The position numbers and the translations under genes were made by a program. Below the pieces are notes generated by a model. That model was not told the origin of the DNA. It saw nothing but the letters and a program-made list of their open reading frames with translations, and did not search any database. Positions 1 through 13,100 of a DNA stretch of 64,000 bases are shown here, one piece after another; the stretch's first letter is position 1, and the number at the start of each line of letters is the position of its first letter. Source of the DNA: Epiperipatus broadwayi (taxonomy: Eukaryota > Onychophora > Udeonychophora > Euonychophora > Peripatidae). The stretch covers positions 926,001-990,000 of the forward strand of contig JAQFVV010000280.1 of NCBI GenBank assembly GCA_028023455.1. The letters run 5' to 3'.

Positions 1-1555
1 TCATTTCAAAATTTGGAAATTAACAGCCACGTCACACTAGTGAAACAAACGGTATACTGACAAATGCAATGATTTTAATCAAGACTGTGAGATTTAGACA
101 AAGCAGAGCTGATTGAATAAAGAGTTCCAGGATATTTGAACAATTATTTATTTTACACATATAATGAAAACAAATTAAGCTGATAGTTTTCTACTCAATG
201 AATTATATCTTTTATTATTACAGCATTTATGAAGCTAGCATAAAGAATAAAGAAAATAATTGAGAATAAAAAAAGTAATTGATGTTCATATATATTTTGT
301 CACCTTTAAAGATGAAAATAATTTTTTAATCTTAGCATTATTAGTTTTTCAAATCAACTAGATTTATTATTCATTTAGTTATTTTGAAGTTGTTTACAAG
401 AACACCTGAATTTTGTAATTAATTTTTTTTAAAAAAAGTTTCAACTGGTAATGTACGATTAATTTATCTTTAAACAGAAAAGGAAAATCTTTTAGAAACA
501 AATGAGAGAAGTTGAATAAAAAAAAATCTTTTAGCTCTTTAGCATTTTATTTAATTACTTAATTGTATTTTTATTTAAAAGGGCATAAATTTTAAAAAAA
601 TAAAAGTTACAAATAATTATTAACCTATGTTGTCTATTTATGTGTCATTACTAACAAGTTGTTCGATTGTTAAATGTTAAAATCTATCATAGCTATACAT
701 TTTAAATAGGTTTGCTATTCATATTTAATGACCTCGATGTACTGGACTGAATGAAAATAGCAAAAGAAAAACAAGAATAAAGACAATACATTTCCCCTAA
801 ATGTTTATACACTTTTATTTCAAAAGGCACTTGGGAAATGTTAATTGAGATTTTTATAGATTGTAAGTAAGATCTTTCTTTAATGGAAGTTAAAACTCTT
901 CCATTTGTTATAAATTGATAAATTTTTTAGCAAAAGTGCTATTGTATGCTAATTTTTCCTTTGGTAAATTAGATATGTATTAATTAACACCTTTAACGGA
1001 AGAAAAAATACAATATTTTCTACAAATATCCCAAAAGCATTTACTTAATTGTTTTGTTGATTTATCTTGTTTTAAATCTCATGTCATATAAGCATTATGA
1101 ATTAAGTTGTATTTAAATGTCTTAGATTTTCTTTCTCCCAATTTTAAGTGAAAGAAAGCCAACTAATTAAGAAAATGTTAATGACATTTTTTTGTTGTTG
1201 TTACCAGACTAATATGTCAGTAAAGATTTCATTTTTATTAAAGATAATTGATCATGCATTTCAGTTCAAAGTTTACATTTGCAATTTAAAAAAAAACAGG
1301 TTTTTATAAACAATTTTTTAAAAATTAGTTTCATTGATTTGAAAATATTCACACATTTACAAATTGAATTTTATTTTATTCTTAAAAGACAAAAATATAT
1401 ACATGCATCAAATGCAATATTATTTTATTTTTAAGAAACAAAAATATATATATACGTCAATTATTAACTGGAAGCTATCACAATAGCTATTTTTTATTTA
1501 TATGTAAAATCTGTACAATAATATATATCTATAAGTATGACATTTTTTCACTTTT

Positions 1556-1622
1556 GGGCAGGCCATACAAATGCACACCAGGGGCTGCATATGGACTGTG
1601 GGCCATGGTTTGCTCATCGCTG
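1556..1622 (-). mobile_element. hAT-like transposon end (remnant)
   Basis: Read on the minus strand, this starts CAGCGATGAGCAAACCATGG and continues into a GGCCCAC..GCAGCCCC..GGCCTGCC stretch. The form resembles the CAGnGGTCGGCAAAC...GGCCC ends of hAT elements of the Charlie/Zaphod kind, which are often found as solitary ends. It is distinctly GC-richer than its surroundings. No partner end or 8-bp duplication was found, so this is a decayed or partial copy. The call rests on resemblance of one terminus only. Confidence 0.4.
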
Positions 1623-2579
1623 ATCTAACATATTTGCTCCATTATTCTGTACTAAAGATAAAACAAGTATATATGCCTATATTAGGCCAATAGCTGAATA
1701 TTAATTATTTAATGATAAATCAACTACATCTCAAAACTAGTGTGAGAAAGCATTTGTTCTTACATTACAAAAATTACATATTGTATAAATTATAAGTACA
1801 CCATTCAATATTATTGAATCCTATGAGAGGCAAGGAAATAGATATAATATACATATTACACTTTAAAAATTGCTTTAACATTAAATTGCAGTAACTAGCA
1901 AATCCCTTAAAGTAAATATGCTTTGAAATGCTCTTAAATACTCAATAACACATTTAAACATTGCAATATAGGCAAGATGGATAATAAACAGTATACGAAC
2001 AGGCATCTGATATCTATGTGCTGGCAGTGCCAAAAGATTAATAAGCCACAATCTCTTTCACGGAGGGGCTGAATATATGCTATAGCAAGAAAAAAAAATC
2101 ACCAATTACCGAATTAACTAAATAAGCAAAGCATAAATATAATAATATATAAATAATCACAAACTCTCATATGTATGATAAAACATTTATCAAATTCATT
2201 AATGTCCGTGAATTCACAAAATATGATGATATAACAAAACTACATGTTATAATTTTATACGCTGTAAATTTTGTGCGCTGACTCTCACTACGTGTTCCCA
2301 CATACTAAATATAAAGGCTGTTCTACCCCAGTACAATAATTCATTATGTTGTATCAAATATCAGTCTAGACAATTCTAATAATTATTAAAATAAAATATT
2401 TAACTGATTATATTTCATTTAACAAAAAAAAAAAACTCATTTTTTTTTTTTTTTATCAAATCCTTGGGCAGCAAATACTATTATAAATATTCCCTTAATA
2501 CCATTTAAAGTATATTAATAATATAAACAGAAAATATAAAATTACAATTATATACTACAAAGAATAAATTTTCTGTACA

Positions 2580-4070
2580 TATGAAACATTTACATCTACC
2601 ATTATTTTACCCGCTAGTGAAAGGATTAAAGTTTGGTACTTTTCTATTCTATCATGTCAATCGCTTGATGGCATTGATGCTAAGCAAAAACACATACATA
2701 TAACATTATCGGGCCCACCCAGTTCTTTTTGAAAGAATTTGGAAATCGTACAGATTAACGTAATTCATTAACTTCCTTAATAGCATTTACTGGAACAATT
2801 TTATGGAAACATACATTATTGCTAACATTCTATTCTAGTAGAATTGCCTGTGTGGCAAAACTTGCCTCTCCCTCTCCACACACTTTACAACTATATCATG
2901 ATGTCCAAAAAATGATGTTGATAATGCTTTAATTACTGAACTGTCTTTTACTTTTTCGGGTTATTTTTGAAAAGTTTAAAACAAAAAAATAATTATTTAT
3001 TAATTTTTTGTATTGATTGATTTCTTACAACAGCTATTTTTGAAAGATAATATGTGTATGGATCTTAATGGCACACCTATTAAGAATGATTAATAATTTC
3101 CAACTTGATCGACTTTTTAAAAATTTTTTTTTTATTTCTCCTTTTTGGTTGGGTATTTCAAGATTAATTAATCAATGGATTTGGTATTTGTACAATTACT
3201 TTTGGTTTTTCTGGATAAAATTGAGAATTTTCACACTTGTGCAGCCTTCTTTTTTGTCTGAAGGCTTAACGTAATTCATTCCGATTTCCTTCATAAATTT
3301 CTGTAATTTAGTTGAGACCAATTTGATGCTACCAACAAATTTCAAAACCTACTTGAACTCCAAGTCAGTTTGAAAAGTCAAATCTTAGTCCTGCAATGTA
3401 GACCAGAAGGATATTCTTTTTTCACATCTGCAAGAATTAAAACTTTATCAATTGACATACCTTATTGCAAAGATTCTATTCCAGTAGAATTAATAAATTC
3501 CGACCGTGCAGGCCGACTTCTGTGGGTAGCAGTTGATCCGATTTTGACCTGTCAGACATTTTATTTGTCACGAGTGTGTTCTCGCGAAAACATGATTATT
3601 CACGTGAGCTTGGTCGAAATATTGTTTGGACCTACCCTTTCTGAATTGATTTGAAGGTTCAACGATGAGTAGGGAAGCATGGTGATGGGTGGACAATTGT
3701 TAGGAGGTACAGGTATGTCAAATGACTTGTAAGCTAATTCCTTTGACATGTGTATTTGAAGAGTTGTGGCATGCTGAAGTCCAGACACCCTCACACGATA
3801 CTGTAGTGAACATTGAACTATGAGCATTGGGATAAAGTGCATGACACTAAAACAGGCTGGTTGCTGCTAAACAGCATTTTTTCTTTGCTTTATAGCATAA
3901 AATTGTCCACCATCGTCTGTGGTTGCTGGCCGCCACGTATTAAATGGCCTTTCTGTGCTTTTTGGTATATATATGTAGGCCTAGAAGGCGGCAGTCGCAT
4001 AAATGGCATATTTATGTGCTTTTCCATATAAATAGGCCATCAAGCTGCTGACACAATAGAATAGAAAACT
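2580..4070. other. GC-richer island, unidentified
   Basis: Composition shifts from the local background, and several short open frames appear on both strands (for example 3370-3654 plus and 3600-3842 minus). None matches a family I recognise. Near the right side (about 3935-4035) two diverged copies of a roughly 75-bp unit lie in tandem, each with an 'aaatggc' stretch followed by 'tgtgctttt' and ending 'aggcc'. Most likely a decayed mobile element or SINE cluster. I assign no function. Confidence 0.3.
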
Positions 4071-5852
4071 ACCAAAAATTATTTTAATAATCAGAATTTA
4101 TGCTCTTTAACAAAGAATCCATTTTATTGTCTTCTTATCTGAAATACCATAAGTCTTTTATTATGGTAGCCAAAATGAAGCACATACACATATCACAGTT
4201 TAATTTAGGAATTCCTTAAATATTATCTATATCTACAATACAATTCAATAAATAATTTATTGGCAAAAACCAGGAGCAGATCTTAACAATTAATGAACAG
4301 CAAAATGATTCCATTGTAAGTTTGAGTATTTATTAACTTTTAGGCATAGCAAGGATTGTAAATTGTTCTCTTTTTTGGTTGAGTGGTAAAATAAACCAGC
4401 AATCAACAATTGGATTAATTCTGGCTACTCAATCATTTATAATAGTCATAATAAGGTAGTATTTTACTAGCATTGATTGAAAAGCTTTTAAAATTATCAA
4501 TGAAGTCTTTTTCAACGTTTTGAAAAAATAAATTTTACTAATCTTTTTCCTCCATTAAATTTACAAAAAGTATTTTGAAGATATTACATTTTTTCTTATT
4601 TTTAAAGCTGATTGAAACTTGAAAATAATTCATCTTTTATTTTTTTTTCAGTTAACGATGTTCAATATAACTTATTTGTTTTAAAAATAAAATTATTGTA
4701 GTCATAATAAATAAATTAATTGCTTGTTAGAATTAATGTCAGTTTCATTATATATACGATAAATTTTAGAATTACCAAGTTAGTAGCCAAAAAGTTCGAA
4801 TTATCTTACAAAGTTTGTAATAAGGTAAAAATGCATACTTATCTTCTGATGTTTTATTGGCTTCCAGCAATTTTCAGTTTCAACATCTTTGTCATTTCTT
4901 TTAAATAGTATGAAATTGGCATTTTTTAATGACTATCATTCAATGCATGGCTATCACACACTGTAGAAGAGTAATACAAGGATAACTTCAGCTTTTCACC
5001 TTGACATTGAAATTAATTTAATTTGACAATTAATAAAGATAAAAAATAAAAGTAAAAGCCAATTAACTTTGTTATTAAAACTATATATATATTTTATTCT
5101 TTTCTTTGTTTCTTTAGTCTTTCTTTAATTTTAACATCACCACAATTTTTATTATAAAATTCTCCTTTTATATATCTGTGCAAGTGTGTATTTTGCTGTA
5201 TCCTTTGACACATGATATATTGTTATCCAATTCAATTTGCAATATGGGAAGTGGGTTATTTAACACTAGCATTAATCTGACTTTTTAATTAGTTTGAACG
5301 TGGCTCTTCTAATTAAAGAAACTTAAATCACATGTCTAAACTTGTTACATAATTATCTATAAAAAAAAAAAAAATTTAATAAAATAATATATTTTATCTT
5401 AAAATACACTTTTTAAATTTGAATATCCTTTATTTAAAAAACTCATTAAATCTATTTTATTTGAGAGTTCCTTCTTAATATTACTATAATTATTATTCAA
5501 TACTGTTTTAAGTATTATTTTTTTAAAAAAAAATTAATTAATACTTTTATTAATTCCCAGGCTTACTTTACATACATACACTTAAACATCATACACACAC
5601 ATGTATTTCAGGAAATAATAACCTACTTTTAAATATAATAATTAAATAAAATAAAATTAAACTAACAAATTTATCAGATCCAAAAACTATTTTCACTCAA
5701 ATATTACCCAAATAATTAACACTTTATTAAATATTATTTTTAAAGTTATTTTAATTCTAAACAAACCAAAATAAAACTTTAACATATTTAATAAATCATA
5801 AATGGCAAACATTTATTTAACATAACTGCTTTAGAATAGTATACTCTAATTT

Positions 5853-5997
5853 TCTACATTTTTATTTATTATTGTCAAACTCCCTCCACTCATAACTTTG
5901 ACACCATCCACCTCAGATAAATACAATAATGATCTGAAGTGGATGGTGTTAAAGTTGTGAGTGGAGAGAGTTTGACAATGGTAAATTAAAATGTAGC
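5853..5997. repeat. Long hairpin inverted repeat
   Basis: Positions 5871-5918 and 5932-5979 are reverse complements over 48 bp with only a few mismatches, around a 13-bp loop. The pairing continues more weakly outward to about 5853 and 5997 (the outer ends read 'ctacattt' and its complement). This could be a foldback or MITE-like element, or the structural 5' part of the retroelement whose hammerhead ribozyme begins 52 bp downstream. Confidence 0.8.
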
Positions 5998-6048
5998 AAT
6001 TTACTATAGATAAATACTCTTCATATAATAGAGATATATATGGGAGAT

Positions 6049-6107
6049 AATGACCTGGGCCAACTGATGAGTACTGATTCAGCACGAAATGCATCTTGGG
6101 GATCATT
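6049..6107 (+). ncRNA. Type I hammerhead ribozyme, intact core
   Basis: Self-cleaving ribozyme motif. The conserved core CTGATGA is at 6064-6070 and GAAA at 6086-6089. Stem II is GTAC (6071-6074) with GCAC (6082-6085): three pairs including the preferred G-C at 10.1-11.1, and one A.C mismatch. Stem III is the self-complementary ATGCAT (6089-6094) with essentially no loop, as in the minimal hammerheads of Penelope-like elements and retrozymes. Position 17 is C at 6095, giving an AUC cleavage triplet cut after 6095. Stem I pairs CCAA (6060-6063) with TTGG (6096-6099), then an internal loop, then AATGA (6049-6053) with TCATT (6103-6107). An open stem I makes it type I. Every invariant core base is present. 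Activity is inferred, not shown. Confidence 0.82.
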
Positions 6108-7429
6108 TGTCTTTTATTGTATCATTATTTATATGAATTTAAAAAGAATGGGGAAGTATGGAGTTTGATTAATATATCTATACTCTAATTTTATAATTGT
6201 TCATTTTGACTGCTACATTAAGATTATAGACATATATCAACAAACTAAGTAATATTTCTTAAATGATGACTAATAAAGTATAGTTAATAAACTATTTTAT
6301 TGACAGTTGAGAACATTTAACTAATACCTATGCAATTTAATTTCAACAAATTTCACTTGGAACAAGATTAGTTTTATTTAAGGAAAAAAAAATTGAATTA
6401 TTATGAGTTATATTTAACCCATGTGGGATTAAATATACAGTTACGATATATATATATAATTAAATAGATTAATGCATCTAGATTAAAACTTTTTTTCATG
6501 TTTGTTTACTTATATATATATATTTACATATCTTATAGACAAATATCAGTTGTAGACTTCCTATTTCTGACATAAACATATCTAACCTTCTATAAATCTA
6601 TTTAATTCTCACTAATAATAATTTACTTCAACATTTTCTGTTTATATCTTAAATGTGAAATTAAAGTTATTCTTCTAAAAATCTTGTATTTTATTGCATC
6701 AGAGCAAAGATCTACTGGCCATTCTAATAAATCATAAATTACATTAAAATGTTATTTTTTAAATATATACCTATCTCTCAAAGTTTTTGTAATTCCACAT
6801 GAATATTAAGCAATTCATTGTGAGTTGTTTGATTTCATCTCCACTGTAGCTTTTACAATCTTTTCTTTCATTATTACATAGCCCACTTTATCTTTATTTA
6901 TCGCATTTTCCTCTTTTATTAACCCAAATGAAGGTTTTATTTTTTTATTTTACAAATTATTTGTATATTTATATATAATTATTTATATTTTTTCATTAAA
7001 TCTGTCCTCTCAACTAATGACCTATTTTCTACTTGCCAGAATATTTTATTTTACTATACATTTTTATCTATATTTGCTGTGCAAGTCTTGCTTGCTTCAC
7101 TATATTCATTTTCAAACAATACTTATCTATTTTATTTCACAACCGAAGTCACTGTTTAATTTTATATACATATATTTTTTTTTAGTATCAATTTGTACTT
7201 TTCCATGTTTTCTATTACATTTTATTCATCATTTCATCATTGTTAATCCTGTGCATTATTTGCTCTTTTTCTTTTAACTAGCCCTTTTTAGTTTTTACTC
7301 CATTATTTTCAATATTTTATTTAAAATTACATTATCAATTATTATTTACAATTTTTTTTTTTTTTTCTAAGACATTTGACAACTTTTTTTTAATGTCTTT
7401 ATTTAATTTATTAGTATCTCATTTTTTAC

Positions 7430-9430
7430 TTATAGTATAGAACATTTTATATTCTTTTAAAATTAATTTCAATTCTGCTACTGTGTTTTGAATCCATATC
7501 AGCTCCAGAGAATATGCTTATGTATTTTTATTTTCTAAACTTTTCATTTTAATTCAATGTTAATTTTAGTATCACCATGGAATCCAAACATTGTTGTCAC
7601 ATTTTGATAAGTATTCTTCAGAATATGGCAATCTTTATTTTGTTGGCCACAAATTTTAATCTTGGAAGAACTGTTGTAGAAGTGAATGTTTTTTTATAAT
7701 CTACTAATGCAAAATATAATGGAAACTAACCTTTTTCAATACTTGTATGTAATCCATTGTGCTAAAATTGCTTTTAAATTCAGCTTGTTCTTTTGGTTAA
7801 TTTGAACCCAGATTTTGCAGTAGATGAATTGTATTTATCTCGATAAAGATCCAGTATAGTATTGATAGAAGATTGATAGACCTATAGTTTTTAATATCTT
7901 TCTTTCATATTTCTTAAATATTAATATTATTACTCCATTCTTCCAATTATTTACTACATCTTTATTTATCATTTAAATATTTTGTATATAATTTTGTCAA
8001 CATTTTTTCTATTTCTGCTTCTTTTAATATGCAATAATTCCATCATTTCCTGGAGATATTTTGTATATAGTTTGCCAACATTTTATTTATTTATTTATTC
8101 ACCTGCTTCTTTTAAATTATATTCTAATTCTGTTATTTTCTGGAGCTTTTTCCTTCTTCATAGACATAATTGCAAATCTATACTCTTCACTTAAAATATT
8201 TGGCAATTCAAAAAATATACTAATTGTAATGATTACTTTTTTTTTTTGTTATTATTATATAATTTTTTTTATAGAATTCTTCCTCAACTTTCATGATGTT
8301 GTTTTTTTTATTAATAATTTTATCTTTTCATCTTATCACTGATTCAACTTTTCTTTAAATGTCAAGATATTGTTTTATACTTTTGATATTTTTATGTTTA
8401 TTTTTTTTACAATTTACAGTTATATTTTCTTCACTGTTTTTGGATTACTTTACAGAACTCCAGATATTGAATTCTTAATGGGTCATTTCAAAATAATTTT
8501 ATACTCTTTTTTTTTTTTCATAAATTATCTTGTCTCAGTTGAAAATTTATTGGTGAATTCCTCATTTCTTGTACTATCTTTACTGCAATTCTTAGTAGAG
8601 TATTAATTGTGTTCATATTATTGATTTCAGTAAAGTCTGAACCATCTTCAAACTCTGCCAGTATTTTAAAATAATTAGCAAGTTTTAATGTAAATTCATT
8701 GGGATGTTTTTTAAAGTTAGATTATCATTAATGTTTTTTAAAAATAATTTTCATCTCTCTTGTTATGTATTAACTCTCATTTTATATGTCAATAATTAAT
8801 GACTATTTTCAGTGTTGAATCTATTAAAAACATTACAATCTTGAAATGCATATTTTATTAACACCAAAATATAATTTCATTCTGCTGTATTTTTCAATAG
8901 GTTGCTTTCTTGTTCTTTTCCATAAATCATTTTTCTGAAATAAAGGAATTCATATTATGTAATTTTTTTTTCTCTGCAAATTCTACAAACTCATATTGCC
9001 TTATTTTTTTACTCTCCATATTTACTCATAATACTTTCATCTTACAATTGTTTTCCACTCCTAGAATTAAAGTATACATTGTTAATTGTAAAATATTATT
9101 TAGTGTGATCAGAAGCCTTTTGCACATCTGTATAAACATCCTTTTATTTCTTTATCATAATGAGACCTTGTAATTAATCTTGCCACTCTATCTGACATAC
9201 TTGATCTTCCATTTTTAACTTATAATATATTTCACATCACTTGAACTTCCAATATCTTTGCCTTTAGAAAGACTCATGTCATCTTTTCAAATCAGTTATA
9301 TACTTCATCTTTTTTTTCCAGATAACAAAATATCCTATTTAATATTAGACAAGTTTTTTTTTAATTCGTAGATCTTGAAAGTGACCTGCATTTGTAGATG
9401 GCTAAATAAAAGTTCATCACATAAGTTTTA
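7430..9430 (-). mobile_element. RTE-like LINE, old degenerate copy
   Basis: Minus-strand copy of the same family as 19333-21045. Blocks run in the same order: about 9370-9410 corresponds to the start of the endonuclease, 8890-9180 to its middle, 8370-8760 to the linker, and 7910-8200 to the RT N-terminal part (shared text such as 'ttaaatattaatattatta' at 7915 and 19395). It extends further 3' than the other copy: around 7840-7900 the minus strand reads like the 'NYRPISLLS' region, and 7560-7690 like the RT block before the RQG motif. Many frameshifts, stops and T-run expansions; no coding capacity. An ancient insertion compared with the second copy. Confidence 0.7.
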
Positions 9431-10033
9431 TGACCAATTGTCCCAAGTGTGTTTGTGGTCTTTTGCAATCGAGAAGTTTGCTTTGGCAGTGAAGCCAATT
9501 AGTTATGACATTGTAATTTTTAAATGTTAGCTAGATTATTAATTTTGAATTTAGTGTAGAGTAATTTGTTTATTTTTATTGACTAATTTTCATTATTGAT
9601 ATTTTATGTGTGTGTGTATTTATAGAAATGGGAATACAATTTAAGATACCCATTAAAAAATTGTTTAGTTTTTACTATATGTTAAATTACATTTTATTTC
9701 ATAGAATCTGATACACTATTTTTTTCGATTTTTTTTTTTTGAGAAATTTGATAAATGTGAGGTACAATATATCATTTCAAATTTCTGTAAAGATTATTTA
9801 TAAAAATCTTTATAATGACAGAATTATTCTTTTGTATTGATATTAAAATCATAGTTAAAAATGTTAGTCATATTTTCTTTTTTTTCCAAATGGAAGTTCT
9901 CCATATCTTTTTAAGTTTTTAAAACTTCAATAGTTTTCTTTATGAATCAGATGTGTGTATGTGTTTGTATATTTTCAATTTGTATTATATATATATATAG
10001 TAAAATATTCTATTAACTTTATTTCATTTTTAG

Positions 10034-10132
10034 ATCCGAGAAAATCTTGGTGTAACATTAGATAATCAAAGCAGTCCTCCTCCTCCTGAATTGATCCCAC
10101 CCTTATTTATTTTTTCTCCTTGGTTGTTAAAG
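10034..10132 (+). CDS. RALGAPA1: RALGAPA exon a (33 codons)
   Basis: Acceptor 'catttttag' precedes 10034 and donor 'gtaatt' starts at 10133. Phase 0 at both ends. It encodes [12 protein letters not shown], then a run of four prolines, then ELIPPL and an FSPWLLK end. Human RALGAPA1 has the matching 'IRDNLG..TDN...P..LIPPL' segment ending in 'PWLFK'. The upstream exon that should encode the 'LCELWQNLAK' segment was not found to the left in this window. Confidence 0.93.
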
Positions 10133-13100
10133 GTAATTAGTCTAAATAATCGTAAAATTATTTTAATTGCAAAATTCTTTTTTTTTTTTTTTTTGCATAT
10201 TTATTTTATAAAAAATTTGTAATTATGTTAAACCAGTAATACAATACTTGAAAACACTAACTAGCAAATACGTTCTACATTTTTTTAAAAGTAATTTTGA
10301 ACACATTATTTAACATTTTAAAAAGTAAGCTTGTTTGTTATATCATTTAATCTTTAAAAAAAAAAAGAAAAAAAGACTTAAAATGTGCAAAAACTTTAAA
10401 TTTTATGGATTAACAAAAATCTCATAACAAAGTAGGTGTTAAACCACTAAACATCACATGAAGGCCTCAAGCCAGAAACTAGTCTGGGGATATTGGATGA
10501 GTAGGCACTAGATAGGGATTTTATGCACAAGCCTTCTGGCATCCATTGATTGCTCTTGTTAGCACAAGATGGCACTACTATATGGAGAGTGTTGTTTTGT
10601 TTTGAATTGTTTAAAGTAGGTGTTAACATATTTTAGAAAAATTAAATAAATTAAACATTGTTCACTGCTGCTAATTATTAATTTATCAAGATTTTGTTAT
10701 CTTATAAAGTAATTTTTTCTGAAATATTTATAAAATGATATACTGAATTGTTTTTTTTCCTCAAGAAGATTGGAAGGGAAAAATAAAAGGAATTTTGGAA
10801 TATCTTTTTTTAAAAAAATGTAAATAATCCATATCAAAAGTCTTCTGAGAATAGTAAACTAAAAATTCTGTAGAAATTATTTTGCAAAGCATAAACCTGT
10901 AGTGGCACATTCCCATCATAAAAATAATGCCATATTTTTTAAAAAAATCATATAATTAATTATGGTTATGATGCTTTTGATCATTCTTAGGAGAAAAATA
11001 CTATTAAGACTTATGGATTAAATAACTTTTAGCATCAAGTTTTTTTTTTTTTTTTTGTAAAAATAATTATTATTTTCAATGATAGAATTTATTGATTCAG
11101 AAACTCACAAAATATTTATTTATAAATTAGCTTTAAAACTTATTTACATATTTGCAATAATAAATTATTGAACATGATAGATTTTAATGGTTGCTTTCTG
11201 TCTGAAAATTATTTTGTATTAATTTGTATGCAAATTGAAATATATATTATAGAAATTTCTATACAGATGGTATGTTATTACATAACAGAAGATTGGGAAT
11301 ATTTGTAAAAGAACTTTGTTGTGAAATGATTAGTGTTTTGACTTGCTACGCTTATAATCCAAATTCAATCCAGAGCACAATGAGTTTTTATAAAGCTGAA
11401 AAATTTCATTCATTATTGATTGGGAATATGGTATCTTAACAATTTTTAACTCGAAGTACAACTAATATGAATTAGGATGTATGCATACTCATATTTCTTT
11501 TGGACAAATCACAGAGGGGTGAAAAATAAATAGATAGACATTACAGCACGGTTGAGACATTTGTTTATATTTGCAATTTAAACAGAGCAGGATATAGTAT
11601 TAATTATACCATTTATAAAGATATTGAAGGTTACTAATTTTAAAAATATTAAAAAATGGTTATCTTCGATATTCCTGCACAATGTAATGAACAAGCTTTT
11701 TGTGCTGAATTTAAAAATATATTTTTAGATATTGTGTAGATAATACTATGATTAATTTTTAAAATTCAGTCATAGATTTATTATGTCAACCATATTCATA
11801 TGACTTCCTGATTATAAGATTGATGACTGGTGTTACATTGTACTGTTTAAATATAATCGTGAGTGATATGTAGTTCAAGACTTTTATATAAAAATATAGT
11901 ATTTGTATTAGAAATGATTGTTTGAAGATGTCTTAAGAAAGTAAGAGATATTTTTTCAGTAGCTAAAAGATTTACAGAATAATTGAAATATGAGATGCAA
12001 AATCACAAAAATATACAGAAACTTAAGAAAAAATGATTTAAGAGTATTTTCTTGTCAAGAACATACTTTGCATAGACACACTTAATTAAAAAAATACAAC
12101 ATTTATTTGATATTACATTTTTATTATAATCATTGGAAGATAAAATAATTTATTCAGATGGAGAATTGATAAAAATAAAATTGAAAAGATATAGTTGATA
12201 CATATGTGAAACTAATAACAATCAAATGGGAGAAGGGTATTACTGACAATAGTTCTGAGTGTAAGAATTGATAATCATCTTGCTAAAATTGAAAATAGTT
12301 TGAGAACTCCATTTAAAGAAGCTATAGATATGATATTAATCAGAAACTAAATTGAATGGACAATAACTTACTTGGGAACTATAGAATTATTAATATAATG
12401 CCTATTTTTTCATAACACTTTAATTTTGTGCAGCATGTCATTAAATGATATTTTCATGACAGAAAATAAGCGAAAGAAAAAATTATTTTCTGAAATCATA
12501 ATTAAACAATCTACTTGATTTATAACACATTTAGAATTTTTATTATGATCAAACATTTTTTACTGATAATCTTGACTACTAATTTTTATCCCTTAACTTT
12601 CATGGAATTGATCACAGAGTTGTCTATAAAATGTTAGTTACTAATTTATATTGATTTATTATTTATAATTTTCATGTGTCATTCGTGATTATATTTATAA
12701 GCATTTCTATATCTCACTTTATTTTTCAATAATTAGGTATTTTCTTTTAAGATACCATTTTTTTTTTTTTAGTTTTAAATTACTATCAATATATCCATCA
12801 TAACTTTCTCCCCCTCAGTTATTACTATTTATTTTTTCAATATTCTATAAATTCTAACCTTGCCATTCATCTTTTTGCTTTTTCCAACTCAACATTTTTT
12901 TGGTTTTTTTCTCAGTTATCCACTTTGGTGTACATTTTCATTCTTAGACTTCAAATAAAGTATTTAATTAATCTTTTTTTTTTTTTTATAAAAATTTTGT
13001 TTCTGCATCACAGTTTTATTCTTTTTTTTTTTAAAAAGATATCTTTTGACAATTAAATACATTTCTAAATATATAAAAAGCCATATCTGCTCTATAATTT

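Larger units (their letters stand above)
1..10033. other. AT-rich non-coding DNA, presumed intron
   Basis: No exon of the host gene was found here, although the first recognisable exon at 10034 begins in the middle of the protein, so this is most simply the 3' part of a long intron. It is dominated by A/T runs and poly(T) stretches. It contains the hAT-like end near 1.6 kb, the unidentified island at 2.6-4.1 kb, the hairpin at 5.9 kb, the ribozyme at 6.05 kb and the old LINE at 7.4-9.4 kb, all listed separately. I see nothing specific in 1-1550, 1630-2580, 4080-5850 or 6110-7430 beyond low-complexity sequence. Confidence 0.6.

Noticed and set aside
7017-8606. Several phenylalanine/isoleucine-rich plus-strand open frames resembling membrane proteins
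   Set aside because: They are antisense to the decayed RTE-like LINE and arise from T-rich sequence. No conserved start, motif or family match.
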